A stretch of DNA of 64,000 nucleotides from Capnocytophaga sputigena (GTDB taxonomy: Bacteria > Bacteroidota > Bacteroidia > Flavobacteriales > Flavobacteriaceae): positions 434,001 to 498,000 of the forward strand of contig NZ_UAVP01000003.1 in NCBI RefSeq assembly GCF_900446695.1, given 5' to 3'. Below, piece by piece: positions 46,177 through 56,083 of the stretch. How positions within the stretch are numbered: the first letter of the stretch is position 1; every line of letters starts with the position of its first letter. The position numbers and the translations under genes are program-made. Under the pieces are notes generated by a model that was not told the DNA's origin, did no database searches, and was given only the letters and a program-made list of their open reading frames with translations.

Positions 46177-46208
46177 CAAAAGTAGTAATAATATTTATTA
46201 CGACCAAA
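46177..46208 (-). promoter_or_regulatory. Promoter of dnaN
   Basis: Minus strand: TTTG/TTG (46205-46208), 20 bp, TACTTTTG (46177-46184); the leader to the ATG is about 48 nt. Confidence 0.75.
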
Positions 46209-46465
46209 TATTTTGCGATATTTTTTCGTTTGTTAATTATGAATATTTTTTTTGAGTTCTCAGAGAATCTCGGAGAAACGCAAGGAAAATTGATTATTAG
46301 ATTTTGAATAAATAAGACTTTTTTGTGTGAATGTTTACAAATATTCCTACATAATACACTTTAAAAATAATTAATTATCAACGTATTCAATTTAAAACTT
46401 TGGTAAGGGAAGCAACAGAAAATTTGTAATTCAATTCTAATAAATTACTTTTTTACAAATAACAG
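46209..46465. other. Intergenic region upstream of dnaN with repeat remnants
   Basis: AT-rich spacer. It holds copy C of the GTGTAGGCGTTTGCAA module (GTGTGAATGTTTACAA, then CCTACATAATACAC, 46324-46359) and a degenerate CTTTG palindrome (AAAACTTTGGTAAG near 46395). These occur in the same order as copy B at 57349-57513. No gene is seen. Confidence 0.55.
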
Positions 46466-47257
46466 CTAATAATTACCATACACTAAGTCAAACTCATCAA
46501 TAATGGTAACAAAAGCAGAAGGTAAATATTCTCTACGTATTTTATCTACTATAACTTGTGACATCTCCTTATAAAAAGCTATTGCTATACCTCCTGTTAT
46601 GCAAGCAATGGTATCGCTATCACCACCTAATGAAATTGCTAATCGTATAGCACTATCATAGTCTGTGCTCTCCAAAAGGGCAACAATTGACTGGGGTACT
46701 GTACCTTGACAACTTTCGTCAAATGGAAAAGTAGGGCGTATTTCATCAAGAGTAAAATCTAAATCATATTCAAACATTTCTGTCATATAAGCCTTTATTG
46801 CTGCTTTACTCTTGCCTATTCGCGCCAGATAAATAGCTACTGCTATAGCTTGCGCTCCTTTAATTCCTTCGGGATGATTATGTGTTACTTCTGCTGTTTG
46901 CGCTGCCTTATCTAACACTATCCCCAAATCATTATAAGCAAAACCTACCGCACTTACACGCATTGCCGAACCATTCCCCCAACTATTGTAGGGTGGTGCT
47001 GGGGTATCGTGTGCTAACCACTTAAAAAAACTTGTTCCATAACCTCTATTTGGATAGCGCTTACCATAGTCTAATATTGTTTGAGCAAAATCCTTATTGT
47101 GAAGAATCGCATCGGCTATGGCAATAGTCATTACTGTATCATCGGTAAAGGTTGTTTCTCTTTTAAATAGTGGAAAATCAGTAGTTCGTGTGTTATTAAA
47201 TTCGTATACTGAACCGATCACATCTCCTGCTATTGCCCCTAAAATCGTCTGTTTCAT
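46466..47257 (-). CDS. ADP-ribosylglycohydrolase family protein
   Basis: A 263-residue all-helical dinuclear-magnesium hydrolase of the DraG/ARH family, which removes ADP-ribose from proteins or related molecules. The metal motifs are both visible: FTDDTVMTIAIADAI near the N-terminus and GGDSDTIACITGGIA near the C-terminus, with GDVIGSVYEFNNT at the start. An ATG at 47257 is preferred to an upstream TTG. It lies 29 bp after the ABC exporter gene and is probably the last gene of that operon. No ADP-ribosyltransferase is recognisable in the window. Confidence 0.9.
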   Translation of the reverse strand: MKQTILGAIAGDVIGSVYEFNNTRTTDFPLFKRETTFTDDTVMTIAIADAILHNKDFAQTILDYGKRYPNRGYGTSFFKWLAHDTPAPPYNSWGNGSAMRVSAVGFAYNDLGIVLDKAAQTAEVTHNHPEGIKGAQAIAVAIYLARIGKSKAAIKAYMTEMFEYDLDFTLDEIRPTFPFDESCQGTVPQSIVALLESTDYDSAIRLAISLGGDSDTIACITGGIAIAFYKEMSQVIVDKIRREYLPSAFVTIIDEFDLVYGNY

Positions 47258-47286
47258 AACTAACAATCAATTAGTCGATTATTATA

Positions 47287-49110
47287 TTACTCAATGGTTT
47301 GCATTTCTACTAATCGTTTGTACATTCCATTTTTTTGTATTAGCTCGGTATGAGTGCCTTGTTCTACGATACGTCCTTTTTGCATCACCACAATCAAGTC
47401 GGCATTTTGTATGGTTGAGAGACGGTGTGCTATCACTATAGAGGTACGATGTTTCATCATATTTTCTAAAGCATTCTGCACCAAACGTTCGCTTTCGGTA
47501 TCGAGTGCGGATGTTGCTTCGTCGAGCACCATTATAGGTGGATTTTTCAGTACGGCACGGGCAATGCTCAAACGTTGTTTTTGACCTCCACTGAGCTTGC
47601 TACCTGCATCGCCTATATTCGTGTCAAAACCTTCGGGCAAATCCTTTATAAACTCATAGGCATTAGCAATTTTAGCTGCTGTTACGAGTTCCTCATCGGT
47701 AGCATCGGGTTTGCCTATCAGTAGGTTGTTCTTTATCGTATCATTGAAGAGTATAGAGTCCTGCGAAACTACCCCTATGAGCTTGCGCAATGAAGCCGTT
47801 TGCATATCTTTCACATCCACTCCATCGATAAGAATAGCCCCTTCGTTCACATCGTAAAAACGAGTGATTAGATTGGCAATTGTACTCTTACCACTACCCG
47901 ACTGACCTACCAAAGCTACTGTTTTCCCTTTAGGCACTTCCAATGAAAAATTAGTGAGTACGGGTAAATCGGCATACGCAAATGTGATATCTTTCACACT
48001 GATAGCAGTAGTAAAATCTTTCATTACCACAGCGTCTTCACGTTCTTTGATAGGATTCTCGTAATCGAGTATTTCCAAAATACGCTCAGCGGCAGCATTT
48101 CCTCGACGCATATCATACGAAGCCTTACTAATAGCCTTTGCAGGAGTGAGAATATTGTAAGCTAATCCCATAAAAGCAATAAACTGAGTCCCCTCCAAAG
48201 TCTTGTCTACCAACACTAAAGAACCTCCAAACCATAACAAAATAGCAATCATCAAAATACCGAGGAACTCACTCATAGGCGATCCTAAATTTTGCCTATT
48301 CATTACCTTGTTACTCAACCTATTAAAAGTTTGACTTGATTCTCCAAAGCGCTTTGAGAATATCTGCTCGGCATTGAACGCCTTGATTACACGCAACCCT
48401 CCTACCGTTTCTTCTATCAACGACAAAAAGCGTCCTTGCTCTTGTTGTACTGCTATAGAGTTCTTTTTCAACGATTTCCCTATCTTAGAAATCACTGCGC
48501 CAGCGATGGGAATAAATATAAAAGTAAAAAGGGTGAGTTTCACACTGATACCTAACATCACTAAAATAGAAAATATAATAGTGAGCGGTTCACGTATAAA
48601 AGCTTCCATTGCTGATAGCATTGAGTTTTGCACCTCATTTACATCGCCTACCATACGTGACATTATATCACCCTTGCGTTGCTCCGAGAAAAATGCTATC
48701 GGCTGGTGTACAATCTTTTTGTAGAAGCTATCTCGCAAGTCTCTCAGCACCCCATTGCGCAAGTACGTAATGAAATAGGATGCTAAATAGCTAAACATAT
48801 TCTTGAGTAAGAAAAGTGAAATTACCAAGGCGATTACTATCCCCAATGCCCAAATCATATTTTCTCCTGCAAGATTCCCCACTTTGTAGTTTAAATAGGC
48901 TTTACCATAACTCCCAAATTCTAACAAATTTCCTGAATACACAGGAGCTTCGGTTATGGGTTGGGCTTTGCCAAAAAGTACATCTAACATCGGAATCAAT
49001 GCTACAAACGACAAAGCACTGAAAAGCGAATAGAGTATATTAAAAAATATATTCAAAAACGCCTGTCGCTTATAGGGCAATATGTAAGGGATAAATCTCT
49101 TAAGTTTCAT
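47287..49110 (-). CDS. MsbA-like ABC exporter (fused permease and ATPase)
   Basis: A 607-residue half-transporter. Residues about 1-330 form a six-helix ABC exporter membrane domain. Residues about 350-600 form the ATPase with Walker A VGQSGSGKST, signature LSGGQKQRLSIARA, Walker B IMVLDEATSALD and the H-loop IVIAHRLST. In Bacteroidota this type is usually annotated as a lipid A/multidrug exporter; MsbA function is plausible but not shown by sequence. It starts 2 bp after menE. Confidence 0.9.
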   Translation of the reverse strand: MKLKRFIPYILPYKRQAFLNIFFNILYSLFSALSFVALIPMLDVLFGKAQPITEAPVYSGNLLEFGSYGKAYLNYKVGNLAGENMIWALGIVIALVISLFLLKNMFSYLASYFITYLRNGVLRDLRDSFYKKIVHQPIAFFSEQRKGDIMSRMVGDVNEVQNSMLSAMEAFIREPLTIIFSILVMLGISVKLTLFTFIFIPIAGAVISKIGKSLKKNSIAVQQEQGRFLSLIEETVGGLRVIKAFNAEQIFSKRFGESSQTFNRLSNKVMNRQNLGSPMSEFLGILMIAILLWFGGSLVLVDKTLEGTQFIAFMGLAYNILTPAKAISKASYDMRRGNAAAERILEILDYENPIKEREDAVVMKDFTTAISVKDITFAYADLPVLTNFSLEVPKGKTVALVGQSGSGKSTIANLITRFYDVNEGAILIDGVDVKDMQTASLRKLIGVVSQDSILFNDTIKNNLLIGKPDATDEELVTAAKIANAYEFIKDLPEGFDTNIGDAGSKLSGGQKQRLSIARAVLKNPPIMVLDEATSALDTESERLVQNALENMMKHRTSIVIAHRLSTIQNADLIVVMQKGRIVEQGTHTELIQKNGMYKRLVEMQTIE

Positions 49111-49112
49111 TT

Positions 49113-50195
49113 CTATTTTTTATATTTCTTAACGGTTTCGTCCCTTCTTATTTTTTGATTATCAGTATATACAAATTCAGGAACGAAATAGATTTGGCGA
49201 GGTACTTCATACTTCAGCATATCCTTATCCATATAGATATCGTGAGCTAAAGTAGGGTAATCTTTTTCATCACCTTGCACATATAACACAGCGCGTTGTC
49301 CTAATTCATCATCAGGTTCTTTGGTTATAAAATAATCTCCTTTGATATATTTTTTGATTTTGCGTTCTACACTTTCAGGGAAGACCTTAAATCCACCAGA
49401 ATTGATAATATTGTCAAAACGACCTAACCACTCAAACTCATTGTGAGAGATAAGGTTTACCATATCGTTTGTAACTACAGGGTGATCGGCAATTAAAGGC
49501 GCGTTTATCACTAAGCAATGGCGCTCGTCTTGGGTGAATATCACATTAGGCATTGCCTTATAAGTAGTTTCGTGTTCCTCGGTGTGATTTACCTTGCGCA
49601 TTGCAATATGCGAAATGGTTTCGGTCATTCCATAAGAAGAATAGACTTCAGTAGAAATATTCTGTAATTTAGCCTCTAACTCTCCATCTATAGAAGCACC
49701 TCCTAAAATTACTTTTTTTACACGTGGTAAATCAGTAAGAGATTTTGCTGCTTGTAAAGGAATCATCGCACAGAAATCATAATCCTTACTGGTAAGTGAT
49801 AATGGCATAGATGAAGGTCTAATAATATCAATATGCAAGCCTAAAACAATAGCGCGAATAAGCATCATTTTTCCTGCGATAAAGTCGGTAGGTAAACACA
49901 ATAAAGCGCGATCCTTAGGAGAAAGTTTGAGATATTCACCTGTTGCCAAAGCTGAGTTCACCATACCTTGCTTTTTGAGGTGAATTTGTTTGGGAACGCC
50001 TGTAGATCCTGAGGTTGTTGCTTCTATATAATCTCTGTCGTCAAGCCAATCCAAAAGAAATCTCCCCACCGATTTACGGTAAGGCAAACCATCTTTCACG
50101 TAGGCTACTGCCAGAATAATCAAACGTTCTCTATCAATAGAAAAACCATTGATTTTAAAGTCTTTATGTACAAATTTGTAGTCTATTTCTTCCAT
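49113..50195 (-). CDS. menE: o-Succinylbenzoate-CoA ligase-like AMP-forming enzyme
   Basis: Adenylating enzyme that activates o-succinylbenzoate for menaquinone synthesis. At 360 residues it is short for the superfamily but normal for flavobacterial MenE. Motifs: ATTSGSTGVPKQIHL (P-loop), SSYGMTETISHIAMRK, the hinge region RFDNIINSGGFKVFPESVE, and the final catalytic-lysine region NQKIRRDETVKKY. Other men genes are absent. It has a strong promoter and leads an operon with the ABC exporter and the ADP-ribosylglycohydrolase. Confidence 0.85.
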   Translation of the reverse strand: MEEIDYKFVHKDFKINGFSIDRERLIILAVAYVKDGLPYRKSVGRFLLDWLDDRDYIEATTSGSTGVPKQIHLKKQGMVNSALATGEYLKLSPKDRALLCLPTDFIAGKMMLIRAIVLGLHIDIIRPSSMPLSLTSKDYDFCAMIPLQAAKSLTDLPRVKKVILGGASIDGELEAKLQNISTEVYSSYGMTETISHIAMRKVNHTEEHETTYKAMPNVIFTQDERHCLVINAPLIADHPVVTNDMVNLISHNEFEWLGRFDNIINSGGFKVFPESVERKIKKYIKGDYFITKEPDDELGQRAVLYVQGDEKDYPTLAHDIYMDKDMLKYEVPRQIYFVPEFVYTDNQKIRRDETVKKYKK

Positions 50196-50533
50196 ATAAA
50201 ATAATATTATTGTTTAGATAGCAACCGCAAAACTACAATTTTTAAACGAAATGCACAAAATTAAATACAAATATTAGAAAAATTTTGCTTTGTACACTGC
50301 CAAAAATTTACATTAGCTATAATCTCTAAATCTACGCATTCTGTAAAATCTTATTTGTTTAGAAAATATTACTGATTCACAAATAGAAAACAGAAAAAAA
50401 ACATTTTAGCTATTCTTTTACACTTCTTAACTGTATTTGAGCCTTTTAGAGCGAAACAGTAAAAATATTTTCCTCTTTTATTACTCCTATATCAAAAATA
50501 TTTTTTAATTTTACCGCATCAATTTTATATATT
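50196..50533. other. 338-bp divergent intergenic region
   Basis: Between menE (minus) and the Lrp-type regulator (plus). It holds the menE promoter. No convincing TAnnTTTG box was found on the plus strand before 50534. The rest is AT-rich with no reading frame or repeat recognised. Confidence 0.6.
50228..50259 (-). promoter_or_regulatory. Promoter of menE operon
   Basis: Minus strand: TTTG (50256-50259), 20 bp, TAGTTTTG (50228-50235), about 33 bp from the menE start. Confidence 0.7.
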
Positions 50534-51019
50534 ATGTACCAATTAGACCGCATAGATTTAAAAATTTTAGATGAACTACAAAAAGACAGCAAACAATCTG
50601 TTAAGAGTTTAGCTGAAAAAGTAGGGCTATCTATTACCCCTGTTCATGAGCGCATCAAACGAATGGAAAACACTGGTGTTATTCAAAAATATGTTGCTGT
50701 TGCTGACCCTAAAGCTCTTGGAAAAAGGCTGATAGCTTACTGTCAAGTAAAACTTTTAAGACATAGTGGTGAACTATTTGAAGAATTTGAAAAATACATA
50801 AGCGGACTTGATGAAGTGCTTGAAGCCTCGTATATGGCTGGAGGCTACGATTTCCTCCTTAAAGTTATACTCAACGATATGGAAGATTATCAGAAATTCG
50901 TAGTACAGAAACTCTCTAAAATGGAGATTATCTCTAATATCCAAAGTTCTTTTGTAATCCAACAAATCAAAAACACCTCTTTGATTAAAAGTATAAACGA
51001 AGAAACCGAAAAAAATTAA
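50534..51019 (+). CDS. Lrp/AsnC-family transcriptional regulator
   Basis: A 161-residue regulator with an N-terminal winged helix (LDRIDLKILDELQKDSKQSVKSLAEKVGLSITPVHERIKRME) and a C-terminal RAM/AsnC ligand-binding domain (VLEASYMAGGYDFLLKVILNDMEDYQKFV). Such proteins form octamers and respond to amino acids. It is followed after 8 bp by the deoxynucleoside kinase gene and is divergent from menE. Target genes cannot be inferred. Confidence 0.93.
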   Translation: MYQLDRIDLKILDELQKDSKQSVKSLAEKVGLSITPVHERIKRMENTGVIQKYVAVADPKALGKRLIAYCQVKLLRHSGELFEEFEKYISGLDEVLEASYMAGGYDFLLKVILNDMEDYQKFVVQKLSKMEIISNIQSSFVIQQIKNTSLIKSINEETEKN

Positions 51020-51027
51020 TCTAAAAA

Positions 51028-51642
51028 ATGCACATAGCTATCGCAGGAAATATAGGTGCAGGCAAAACGACCCTTACCTCCCTATTAGCTAAACACTACC
51101 AATGGGAAGCCCACTTTGAAGATGTGGTAGACAACCCGTATTTAGACGACTTCTACCACCAAATGGAGCGCTGGAGTTTTAATCTTCAAATCTACTTTCT
51201 CAATAGTAGATTTCGTCAAATTCTTGATTTTAGAGAAAAGGGCAATGATATTATTCAGGATCGCACCATCTATGAAGATGCACACATCTTTGCTCCTAAC
51301 CTACACGAAATGGGCTTGATGACTTCTCGTGATTTTGACAACTACAAGTCTTTATTTGCTCTAATGGAACGCCTTGTTCTTCCTCCTGATTTACTTATCT
51401 ACCTAAGAAGTTCGATACCTAACTTGGTAAACCAAATTCAAAAACGCGGTAGAGATTACGAAAATTCTATTTCTATAGACTACCTCAACCGTCTCAATCA
51501 ACGATATGAACAATGGATAAAGGGCTACGACAAAGGCAAGCTACTCATCATAGAGGTAGACAACATTGATTTTGTAAACAATCCAGAAGATTTAGGTGAT
51601 ATTATCAATAAAATAGATGGACTTCTTTATGGATTATTTTAA
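51028..51642 (+). CDS. Deoxynucleoside kinase
   Basis: A 204-residue P-loop kinase of the dCK/dGK family that phosphorylates deoxynucleosides in the salvage pathway. Motifs: Walker A AGNIGAGKTTLTSLLA at the N-terminus, the ERW-type segment MERWSFNLQIYFLNSRFRQ, and DRTIYEDAHIFA (DRS-like). The lid arginines fall around RGRDYENSI. Base specificity is not readable. It is probably cotranscribed with the Lrp-type gene and ends at a bidirectional terminator. Confidence 0.9.
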   Translation: MHIAIAGNIGAGKTTLTSLLAKHYQWEAHFEDVVDNPYLDDFYHQMERWSFNLQIYFLNSRFRQILDFREKGNDIIQDRTIYEDAHIFAPNLHEMGLMTSRDFDNYKSLFALMERLVLPPDLLIYLRSSIPNLVNQIQKRGRDYENSISIDYLNRLNQRYEQWIKGYDKGKLLIIEVDNIDFVNNPEDLGDIINKIDGLLYGLF

Positions 51643-51649
51643 AATAAAA

Positions 51650-51685
51650 AAAGAGACACCCGCTATAATAGCGAGTGTCTTTTTT
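51650..51685. terminator. Bidirectional terminator between convergent genes
   Basis: AGACAC-C-CGCTA pairs with TAGCG-A-GTGTCT (one mismatch, loop TAA), flanked by A and T runs. Confidence 0.85.
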
Positions 51686-51702
51686 CTTTTATATATTAGC
51701 TA

Positions 51703-52557
51703 TTAAAAGAATTTGTTTACGTGGAAAGCAACCAAACCATCGATTGGTTTTCTAAGTACAGTTCCTAACTTAAGATTGTTTTCAGCTAAAACTTCTTCCA
51801 AAATATCTTGGAGGAAGAAAGCGATACTACCTACGAAGTTGATAGGCACTTCGTAGCGATCTTCATATTGAGAAATCCAATGGTCTACAAATAGTTGCAT
51901 ACCTTTTCTCACCATATCGCGGCAATATTCGTGATTTTTGTTTTCAACCACAAATTTTGCAAAAGTAGCCAAATAACTATTAGGGTTAGGCATTTTGTAC
52001 AAGTGGTTTTTAATCACATCTGAACCCAATTCATATTGGTTTTCAAATTTTTGTACAAGATCTGATGGCATTTTCTTGAAGTAATAGTCGATAATCAAGC
52101 GTTTGCCATAGAAGTTTCCACTTGATTCGTCCATCAAAATATAGCCTAAAGAATCTACTGCTTGGTATAATTCTTTACCATTCCAATAAGAGCAGTTAGC
52201 CCCTGTACCTAAGATACATACAATAGCTTTATCAGTAGGGGCTGTAGTAGCGAACACAGCAGCATAAGTATCTTCTTTTACTTCTATTTTAGCATTTTTG
52301 AAGATAGTTGCTAAACTACGTTCTACAAAGTAACGAATGCGTTCAGTACCACACCCAGCACCATAGAAATAAATTTCGGATACTGAATTTCTATTTTCAA
52401 ACAATTGATAATTGGTGGTAATACGCTCTACAAGAATTTCTTCTGTAAGTACTTCGGGGTTCAACCCTAAAGTTTGCGTAAAAAATATTTTTTCACCTTT
52501 GCTATTTAAGGCAGTCCAATCCGCCTTAGTAGCTCCACTGTCTACAATTAAAATCAT
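51703..52557 (-). CDS. BadF/BcrA-type ATPase, probable N-acetylglucosamine kinase
   Basis: A 284-residue ASKHA-fold sugar kinase. The N-terminal phosphate loop is LIVDSGATKADW, the second is ILGTGANCSYWNG, and the adenosine region includes VGSIAFFLQDILEEVL. In Bacteroidota this group is commonly annotated as N-acetylglucosamine kinase. That activity would feed GlcNAc made by the epimerase of the nan-like operon into GlcNAc-6-phosphate, but the link is by inference. It lies downstream of gapA, separated by a terminator. Confidence 0.8.
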   Translation of the reverse strand: MILIVDSGATKADWTALNSKGEKIFFTQTLGLNPEVLTEEILVERITTNYQLFENRNSVSEIYFYGAGCGTERIRYFVERSLATIFKNAKIEVKEDTYAAVFATTAPTDKAIVCILGTGANCSYWNGKELYQAVDSLGYILMDESSGNFYGKRLIIDYYFKKMPSDLVQKFENQYELGSDVIKNHLYKMPNPNSYLATFAKFVVENKNHEYCRDMVRKGMQLFVDHWISQYEDRYEVPINFVGSIAFFLQDILEEVLAENNLKLGTVLRKPIDGLVAFHVNKFF

Positions 52558-52593
52558 ATCGTTTCGGTTTTTAAATTATTATTATTTTATTAA

Positions 52594-52637
52594 AAAAAAG
52601 GTGAGTTTACCCCTAAGTTGGGCAACTCACCTTTTTT
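52594..52637 (-). terminator. Terminator of gapA
   Basis: AAAAAAGGTGAGTT (52594-52607) pairs perfectly with AACTCACCTTTTTT (52624-52637) around a 16-nt loop. On the minus strand it is followed by T-rich sequence. Confidence 0.9.
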
Positions 52638-52642
52638 AAGAA

Positions 52643-53659
<1,017 letters not shown>

Positions 53660-53693
53660 TTATTCGTTATTTAATTTCAAATTTGTTACGTTA

Positions 53694-54674
53694 CTAAGTT
53701 GCCATTATTTCGGCTACACGGAGGAGTTCCATATCGATTTTAGAACTACCTTTGATAGCTTTTTCAAGCGGAGTGAGTTCCATTTTATTGTTACGGATAC
53801 CCACCATATAGTTGGATTTACCTTCAAGGAGTGATTCTACAGCTTTAACGCCCATACGGCTTGCTAAAACGCGGTCGAAACAAGAAGGAGCACCTCCACG
53901 TTGCATGTGACCTAATACAGATACACGCACATCGTAATCGGGGTGATGCTGTTCTACGTATTCTTTAAGTTCAAATACATTTTTACCAATTTTATCACCT
54001 TCGGCTACTACCACTAAGCTAGAAGTTTTACCTGTGCTACGGCTTTTTTCCAAAGATTCGAGTAGCTTTTTGAGCCCTATGTTCTCTTCAGGAATCAAGA
54101 TTTCTTCAGCTCCTGCTCCTACTCCAGAGTTGAGAGCGATGTGACCTGCGTCACGACCCATTACTTCTATGAAAAACAAGCGGTTGTGAGAGCTTGCGGT
54201 ATCTCTAATCTTATCGATAGCTTCGATTACAGTGTTGAGGGCAGTATCATAGCCTAAAGTAAAGTCGGTACCATAAATATCATTATCAATAGTACCAGGA
54301 ATACCCATTACAGGGAAGCCAAATTCTTTGTTGAACAAGAGCGCTCCAGTGAAAGAACCGTCACCTCCTATTACTACTAAAGAATCTACTCCTGCTGCTT
54401 TTAGTTTTTCATAGGCTACTTTGCGCCCTTCAGGAGTTCTAAAGTCTTTAGAGCGGGCAGATTTCAAGATAGTACCCCCTCTGTTGATAATATCGCGAAC
54501 GCTACGAGCGTTCATTGGTTCGAAATCGCCTTCTATCATTCCCTGATAGCCGCGATATACACCTACCACTTCAATATTGTGGTATGCACAAGTACGTACC
54601 ACTGAACGAATGGCGGCGTTCATACCAGGAGCATCTCCTCCTGATGTTAATACTGCTATTTTCTTTACTGACAT
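53694..54674 (-). CDS. pfkA: 6-Phosphofructokinase, ATP-dependent
   Basis: Commits fructose 6-phosphate to glycolysis. The 326-residue protein has the prokaryotic PFK motifs: AVLTSGGDAPGMNAAIRSVV, the GGDGSFTGA nucleotide loop, the catalytic PGTIDNDIYGTDFTLGYDTA, and EVMGRDAGHIAL. The GGDGS form at the nucleotide site supports ATP rather than pyrophosphate. A Bacteroidota promoter lies 24 bp upstream of the ATG. It is followed by gapA. Confidence 0.97.
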   Translation of the reverse strand: MSVKKIAVLTSGGDAPGMNAAIRSVVRTCAYHNIEVVGVYRGYQGMIEGDFEPMNARSVRDIINRGGTILKSARSKDFRTPEGRKVAYEKLKAAGVDSLVVIGGDGSFTGALLFNKEFGFPVMGIPGTIDNDIYGTDFTLGYDTALNTVIEAIDKIRDTASSHNRLFFIEVMGRDAGHIALNSGVGAGAEEILIPEENIGLKKLLESLEKSRSTGKTSSLVVVAEGDKIGKNVFELKEYVEQHHPDYDVRVSVLGHMQRGGAPSCFDRVLASRMGVKAVESLLEGKSNYMVGIRNNKMELTPLEKAIKGSSKIDMELLRVAEIMAT

Positions 54675-54697
54675 TGTCTGTTTTTAATTTTTCGCCT

Positions 54698-54727
54698 CAA
54701 AAGTACAAAATATTTTTGATATGGCAA
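54698..54727 (-). promoter_or_regulatory. Promoter of pfkA-gapA
   Basis: Minus strand: TTG (54725-54727), 19 bp, TACTTTTG (54698-54705). Confidence 0.72.
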
Positions 54728-54776
54728 TAATTTTATGTTTTTTTTTAACACTAAAAAATATAACTATTTATCTTTT

Positions 54777-54822
54777 TAGGAGTTAGGAAATAGGAAATAG
54801 AAAATAGAAATTAGGGATTAGG
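54777..54822. repeat. Purine-rich AGGAAATAGGAAATAG-type tandem tract
   Basis: Imperfect 7-8 bp units (AGTTAGGAAATAGG, AAATAGAAATTAGGGATTAGGAG) just beyond, and overlapping, the 3' end of the aminotransferase gene. It is related to the tract at 11172-11228. The last serine codon and the stop of the gene lie within it. Confidence 0.6.
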
Positions 54823-56011
54823 AGTTATTATATTTTTTTAGTGCATCAGCTAATATGTGAATGGCTTTTACTATTTTCTCTTTTTCGAGCACATAAGCTA
54901 TACGCACTTGATTGCGCCCTAACCCTTCGGTAGCATAAAAACCTTCGGCTGGGGCTAACATTACAGTTTCGTTATTCACTGAGAAATTATCTAAAAGCCA
55001 TATACAGAAGTCTTCTGCATTCTCTACGGGCAATTCGGCAATGCAATAGAAAGCCCCTTTGGGCATTGATACACGAACGCCTTGTACTTTTTGGAGTTCT
55101 TCGATGAGCACGTTCCTACGCTGAGTATATTCCTTTAACACCTCTTCAAAATAGGTTTCGGGTACATCAAAAGCACGTTCTGCACCTATTTGAGAATAGG
55201 TAGGGGGAGACAAGCGGGCTTGTGCGAACTTCAAGATAGATTTCATCACCTCTTTGTTCTTAGACACGACCCACCCGATACGCGCTCCACACATACTGAA
55301 ACGCTTAGATACTGAATCTATCATTATAGCATTTTGTTCAATGCCTTCAACTTGCATAATAGAATAATGGGTAGCTCCATCGTACACGAACTCGCGGTAC
55401 ACCTCATCAAAAATAAGGAAAATATCGTGTTTTTTGGCTATTGCTGCCAATTGCAAAATTTCCTCTTTAGAATACAAATACCCTGTAGGGTTTCCTGGGT
55501 TACAGATGAGAAAGGCTTTAGTTTTAGGGGTTATCTTTTTCTCAAATTCTTCTATAGGAGGCAAAGCAAAATTATTATCAAAAGAAGATGTAATAGGTAC
55601 ACATATAGCATCAAAGGCTTCTGAAAAGCTAATATAATTCGCATAATAAGGTTCGGGAATGATAATCTCATCATCGGCATTGGCAACAGTAGCAATTACA
55701 TAGGTAAGCGCTTCAGAGCCACCATTGGTAATGATGATATCATTACTATTAACCTTAATATCGTGCTTTTTGTAGTACTCCACTACTTTTTCTCTGAGAG
55801 AGTTGATGCCCTCACTTTTGGTATATTCCAATACCTTAGGGGTAAAATCTTTTACTGCCTGAATAGCTATTTCAGGGGTTTTAATATCGGGCTGACCGAT
55901 ATTAAGGTGGTAAATAGTTTTCCCTTCCTTAGCCGCTTTTTCAGCATAAGGAGTCAATTTCCTAATCGGCGATTGAGGCAATATTTGTGCTCTATGTGAT
56001 ATTGTAGGCAT
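54818..56011 (-). CDS. PLP-dependent class I aminotransferase (aspartate-type)
   Basis: A 397-residue fold-type I aminotransferase. Visible features: PIRKLTPYAEKA and GKTIYHLNIGQPDIKTP at the N-terminus, FLICNPGNPTGYLYSKEEI, the FDEVYREFVYDG segment, the PLP-lysine in MIDSVSKRFSMCGARIGW, and the substrate arginine in LGRNQVRIAYVL. Probably aspartate or a related aminotransferase. The ATG at 56011 is preferred over an upstream TTG. Its extreme 3' end runs into a purine-rich repeat. Confidence 0.9.
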   Translation of the reverse strand: MPTISHRAQILPQSPIRKLTPYAEKAAKEGKTIYHLNIGQPDIKTPEIAIQAVKDFTPKVLEYTKSEGINSLREKVVEYYKKHDIKVNSNDIIITNGGSEALTYVIATVANADDEIIIPEPYYANYISFSEAFDAICVPITSSFDNNFALPPIEEFEKKITPKTKAFLICNPGNPTGYLYSKEEILQLAAIAKKHDIFLIFDEVYREFVYDGATHYSIMQVEGIEQNAIMIDSVSKRFSMCGARIGWVVSKNKEVMKSILKFAQARLSPPTYSQIGAERAFDVPETYFEEVLKEYTQRRNVLIEELQKVQGVRVSMPKGAFYCIAELPVENAEDFCIWLLDNFSVNNETVMLAPAEGFYATEGLGRNQVRIAYVLEKEKIVKAIHILADALKKYNNS

Positions 56012-56040
56012 AAGTTGATTTATCAATTAGTTAATTAGCA

Positions 56041-56080
56041 AATTAGCCAATTTATCAATTCATAGACAAATTGGCTAATT
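56041..56080. repeat. AT-rich hairpin between pepT and the aminotransferase gene
   Basis: AATTAGCCAATTT (56041-56053) pairs perfectly with AAATTGGCTAATT (56068-56080). It belongs to the TTAGCAAATT repeat class and may act as a weak terminator or attenuator for pepT transcripts; no clean T run follows on the minus strand. Confidence 0.6.
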
Positions 56081-56083
56081 ATA

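Noticed and set aside
46123-46179. N-terminal extension of dnaN
   Set aside because: The -7 promoter box is at 46177-46184, so the extension would not be transcribed; the usual DnaN start is at 46122.
44998-46208. dnaN as a sign of the replication origin
   Set aside because: No dnaA, DnaA-box cluster or recF is nearby; dnaN is often unlinked from dnaA in Flavobacteriia.
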